DNA of 64,000 nucleotides from Plasmopara viticola. Its lineage: Eukaryota; Oomycota; Peronosporomycetes; Peronosporales; Peronosporaceae. Of this stretch, positions 63,901 through 64,000 are shown piece after piece. How positions within the stretch are numbered: the first letter of the stretch is position 1; every line of letters starts with the position of its first letter. The notes under the pieces were generated by a model, which saw nothing but the letters and a program-made list of their open reading frames with translations, had not been told where the DNA came from and made no database searches. A program made the position numbers and the translations under genes. Where the stretch lies: contig MBPM02000051.1 in NCBI GenBank assembly GCA_001695595.3, positions 186,001 to 250,000 on the forward strand. Direction: 5' to 3'.

Positions 63901-64000
63901 ATTACAGCCGGGTTGTCTAGCACGAGCGTATAGTTTGCCGGTAAACTGAATCTTATGCGAGATCTATCTATTTTATTGGAGTTATTGGCTATCGATTTTC
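60959..64000. other. gene-free, repeat-derived stretch to the window end
   Basis: Frames are short and unrecognised; the longest, at 63,454-63,756, has 100 codons. A hairpin with 12-base perfect arms (tccagaacgata / tatcgttctgga) and a five-base loop lies at 61,992-62,020. Confidence 0.4.

Overview
This window looks like nuclear DNA of an oomycete, probably a zoospore-forming Peronosporales species (Phytophthora, Plasmopara or a relative). That is inferred from four things: short introns of about 50 to 80 bases with GT..AG borders, very compact gene islands set in long decayed-repeat tracts, relics of Ty3/gypsy elements, and two intact flagellar genes, which species that lost zoospores would not be expected to keep. 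The species cannot be named from the sequence alone.

Layout. Bases 1-9,628 hold no gene I can support. At 9,645-9,959 and 11,984-12,291 lie two copies of a SINE-like repeat; the first has 16-base flanking direct repeats. A dead copy of an octopine/nopaline-type dehydrogenase gene follows (12,592-14,055), then a minus-strand PACRG-like flagellar gene (14,209-14,856). Bases 14.9-24.7 kb are decayed repeat DNA with one readable gypsy RNase H scrap. An intact four-exon paralogue of the dehydrogenase is at 24,778-26,290. A second island holds CFAP70 (minus, 28,315-31,825) and a 2-oxoglutarate-dehydrogenase-type E1 gene (plus, 31,902-35,346), whose start codons face away from each other across only 76 bases. 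A decayed gypsy pol (37.9-39.1 kb) precedes a 3.6 kb degenerate satellite (40.5-44.1 kb) whose ~105-base unit carries repeated TGACGTCA palindromes. A small, decayed Mutator-like element with 107-base inverted termini and a near 9-base target duplication lies at 47,885-48,680. A tRNA-Ser-like relic sits between direct repeats at 49.9-50.5 kb. The last island is a convergent pair: a tiny two-exon gene (52,167-52,431) and the proteasome ATPase Rpt3 (52,503-53,720, minus). The final 10 kb is repeat-derived, with a perfect 23-base-arm hairpin and a weak ~100-base tandem periodicity.

The genes do not form a pathway. They are housekeeping functions (TCA-cycle E1, proteasome) and flagellar functions (CFAP70, PACRG-like) in small islands, plus one accessory NAD(P)-dependent dehydrogenase that has been duplicated and half lost. 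The most unusual signals are the CRE-palindrome satellite with its internally inverted units, the Mutator-like element, the dehydrogenase pair and the 76-base divergent promoter. Exon borders below were inferred by reading frame and splice signals by eye; no alignment or transcript data were available.
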